From: Limonium bicolor
Taxonomy: Eukaryota; Streptophyta; Magnoliopsida; Caryophyllales; Plumbaginaceae
DNA: 64,000 nt
NCBI GenBank assembly: GCA_023374045.1
Contig: CM041778.1
Coordinates: 367,448,831 to 367,512,830 of the forward strand
Direction of reading: 5' to 3'
In this document: positions 62,085-64,000 of the stretch, one piece after another
Numbering within the stretch: position 1 is the first letter of the stretch
Layout of the letters: every line of letters starts with the position of its first letter
Notes under the pieces: generated by a model
The model's input: the letters and a program-made list of their open reading frames with translations, nothing else
Told to the model about the DNA's origin: nothing
Databases searched by the model: none
Program-made: the position numbers and the translations under genes

Positions 62085-62480
62085 GTCCGAACTTGTGTCC
62101 GGACATCCAAGGTCGGACACAAGTCGAAACAAATTCTGGGAAAATTTTCAAGGCGTCCGAACTTGTGTCCGGACATCTAAGGTCGGACACAAGTCGAAAC
62201 AGAAATCTGAAAAAATTTTCAACATGTCCGAACTTGTCCGGACATCTAAGGTCGGACACAAGTCGAACAAAATCTGGAAAAATTTATACACGCGTCCAAA
62301 CTTGTGTCCGGACATCTAAGGTCGGACACAAGTCGAGACTCAATTCTGGGAAAATTTTTTAGACGCGTCCGAACTTCGAAGGTCGGACAGAAGTCCGGAC
62401 ATCACTCAACTCCGAAAAAAATTTTAACGCGGCGGGGCATGTCCGAACAAGTCCGGACGGAAGTTCGGACGTGCCCAGAA
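62085..62480 (-). repeat. Tandem array of hairpin units in LTR E
   Basis: About six units starting GTCCGAACTTG at 62085, 62155, 62226, 62294, 62367 and 62441 (period 68-74 bp). The first four contain ACTTGTGTCCG ... CGGACACAAGT or a close variant as an inverted repeat with an 11-12 nt loop. The last two are rearranged but still rich in GTCCGGAC and GTTCGGAC. The AT-rich linkers are the variable part. Confidence 0.92.
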
Positions 62481-64000
62481 TTTCAGTAAACAGAGGCAAT
62501 TTCTATCTATGTTTACACTCCCAAAAATCCATACTCACTCATTAAAATCCCAAGTCATCTAGCACCATTTTGCTATCATTCTTGCACTCTCCTAACTCCT
62601 TTATTTATCCACCATTACAAAACCAAAACTTCACTCATTTCAACACTAAACAACCCAATTAAACACCTTAGTCCTCTCATCCATAAAATCATCATCAAAC
62701 ACCCATTTCCCAATGAAATTTTGACATAACTTCCCCATAATCTTTACATATTCATCCTCATCAATTATCATTAAAACACAACCTCTTCATTCCTAATCTA
62801 GCCACACCCTTTCAAGGGTCCTAACAGCACATTACAATTCCTCAAATTCCATCATCAACAACATAATCACCATAACTCTCCACAACCACAATGTAAATCT
62901 CAAACTCAAAACATTTGGCTCTTAAGGCCCTCAACTCAACATCAATTCACAAATTCCTCCAAAACCAACTAAACACATTCCAACTATATTCCAATCCATA
63001 ATTTTGGATTCATTAATTTGTTTACCCATCCCAAACACTTAAACAATTTATAAACAAAGTTTAAGGTAGTTCTTCTTACCTTAAATTTCACAAGTCTCTT
63101 AAATTCTCCTCTTGCTCCAAACCTTCTCCAAAAATCGGTTAAGAGGGTATGGAGTTTCCAAACTCCATCCCAACACCCAAGAACACAAAACATACACAAT
63201 TAATTATCTAAACCCTTAGAAACTCAATTTAATCAAAGGGCTAGAATTAGGGTTTACCTTTTGAAGCTTTTAAGAGGGATTTTCTCCCTTGAATCAAGAA
63301 GGAAACTACTCCACCATTGAAGGATAAATTTGGAGCTCAAGAACAAGGAGAAAACAAGGTATCAAAAATGGTGAAAAATCAATTACACCAAGAGATGAAG
63401 AGGGAATGACTTTTTCTTGGAAATTTTTACCTTAGAAGAAAGAGGAGACTCCAAGCTTCTCATTGGTGCCATTTTCTCCTCAAATGGTGAAAACCCATGG
63501 ATGTCAACTTCATCCTTTTGGAATTTTGAAAAGAGAGGATGATAGAGGAGGATGAGAGGAAGAAGAATATGTGATTTGTTTTTGATTTGGAGCTCAAATG
63601 GAGCTTGGGCATGGCATTGAAGTGGAGTAGCCATTGGAGAAGGAGGAGAGAAATCGATGGAGTGGGGAAGAAGATGGAGCCGGCTGGGAGAGAGGAGAGA
63701 GGAAAGAGAGAGAGGGGAAAAAGGAAATAAAGGAGGAGAGAGAGGGAAAAGGGGTATTTGTGCCCTTTTGTTATTTGGCTCTCTCTTGACTCAATTAACT
63801 AGTCTTATGCGAGTGGGCTTTTTACATAAATAACACCGGCCCACTAATGTATACACGCTGGAGCGTTTTTTGTCTTTTAACAGAAAATGCTCGTTTATTT
63901 ACCCGGTTTAGCACTGTTCACTAACCGGGACCGTTTTCCGGAATTTTCTCATTCCTTTAATTTTGATGGTTATTAGACTCCCATTAATGTTTAATTATTG
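62481..64000 (-). other. Element E LTR, promoter-proximal part
   Basis: No supported gene. C/A-rich (plus strand) sequence to about 63000, then blocks with TTACCTT (sense AAGGTAA) and a purine-rich stretch near 63680-63760. No PPT is reached, so the LTR continues past the window. Confidence 0.5.

Larger units (their letters stand above)
60277..64000 (-). mobile_element. Element E: LTR of another chromovirus-like family, partial
   Basis: Starts TGTAACACCCC, the same LTR end as B and C, at an abrupt break in C's LTR. The U5 block (stem-loop 60371-60392, CCGCTGCGA at 60317-60325) supports minus-strand orientation. No PBS, PPT, gag or pol is seen, so all 3.7 kb is probably LTR. Sense-strand AAGGTAA motifs occur near 63080, 63260 and 63430. 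The expected target duplication is AGAAC (60272-60276). The family is inferred only from LTR motifs. Confidence 0.75.

Noticed and set aside
62085..62480. CRISPR-like array
   Set aside because: Linkers are similar to each other and AT-rich, not unique spacers; the setting is a plant LTR, so it is an ordinary tandem repeat with dyad units.

Overview
The window is repeat-dense plant chromatin: nested LTR retrotransposons with no unambiguous host gene in its original place and no RNA gene. A plant host is indicated by the initiator-tRNA-Met primer sites, chromodomain (Tekay/Del-type) and SIRE/Maximus-type elements, spliceosomal introns and very long AT-rich LTRs. I cannot name the species.

Layout. 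Element B (minus strand; LTRs about 5.9 kb, non-coding interior) is the outermost host. Its 3' LTR is 1-5801 (left end cut by the window), its interior is 5802-7607 plus 24129-26157, and its 5' LTR starts at 26158. Element A (plus strand, 7613-24123, TSD TGATC, two LTRs of about 5.7-6.2 kb) sits in the interior of B. It keeps a decayed gag and an integrase/chromodomain tail, with unrecognised sequence between. Element D (minus strand, 29976-38248, TSD AGATT) is a Ty1/copia element with an envelope-position ORF, inserted in B's 5' LTR. Element C (minus strand, from 39384) is a chromodomain Ty3/gypsy element that cuts B's 5' LTR. Its integrase is split by a 5.5 kb solo LTR of the A family (45249-50717, TSD GTCGG). 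Its 5' LTR (from 56161) is cut at 60277 by element E, whose LTR runs out of the window and holds a tandem array of hairpins.

The most unusual content is in C. Its gag is divided by three short introns whose phases rejoin the reading frame exactly. A fourth intron (53409-54396) lies between gag and pol, and it contains an intact sense-strand ORF for an AlkB-type Fe(II)/2-oxoglutarate dioxygenase (53527-54159) with all catalytic residues. So a host-derived nucleic-acid demethylase gene appears to be carried inside an intron of a retrotransposon, possibly expressed only from unspliced or alternatively spliced RNA. Element A has the same three gag introns in decayed form.

Three RNA-structure signatures recur across the chromovirus families: a hairpin that buries the primer-binding site, a covarying stem-loop near the LTR end followed by GTGACACC and CCGCTGCRA, and a stem-loop/T-run/polypurine-tract module present twice per element. 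Many 1-bp indels between otherwise near-identical LTRs, and a 500-N gap whose flanks are contiguous in the sister LTR, suggest a long-read draft assembly; individual frameshifts should be read with that in mind.
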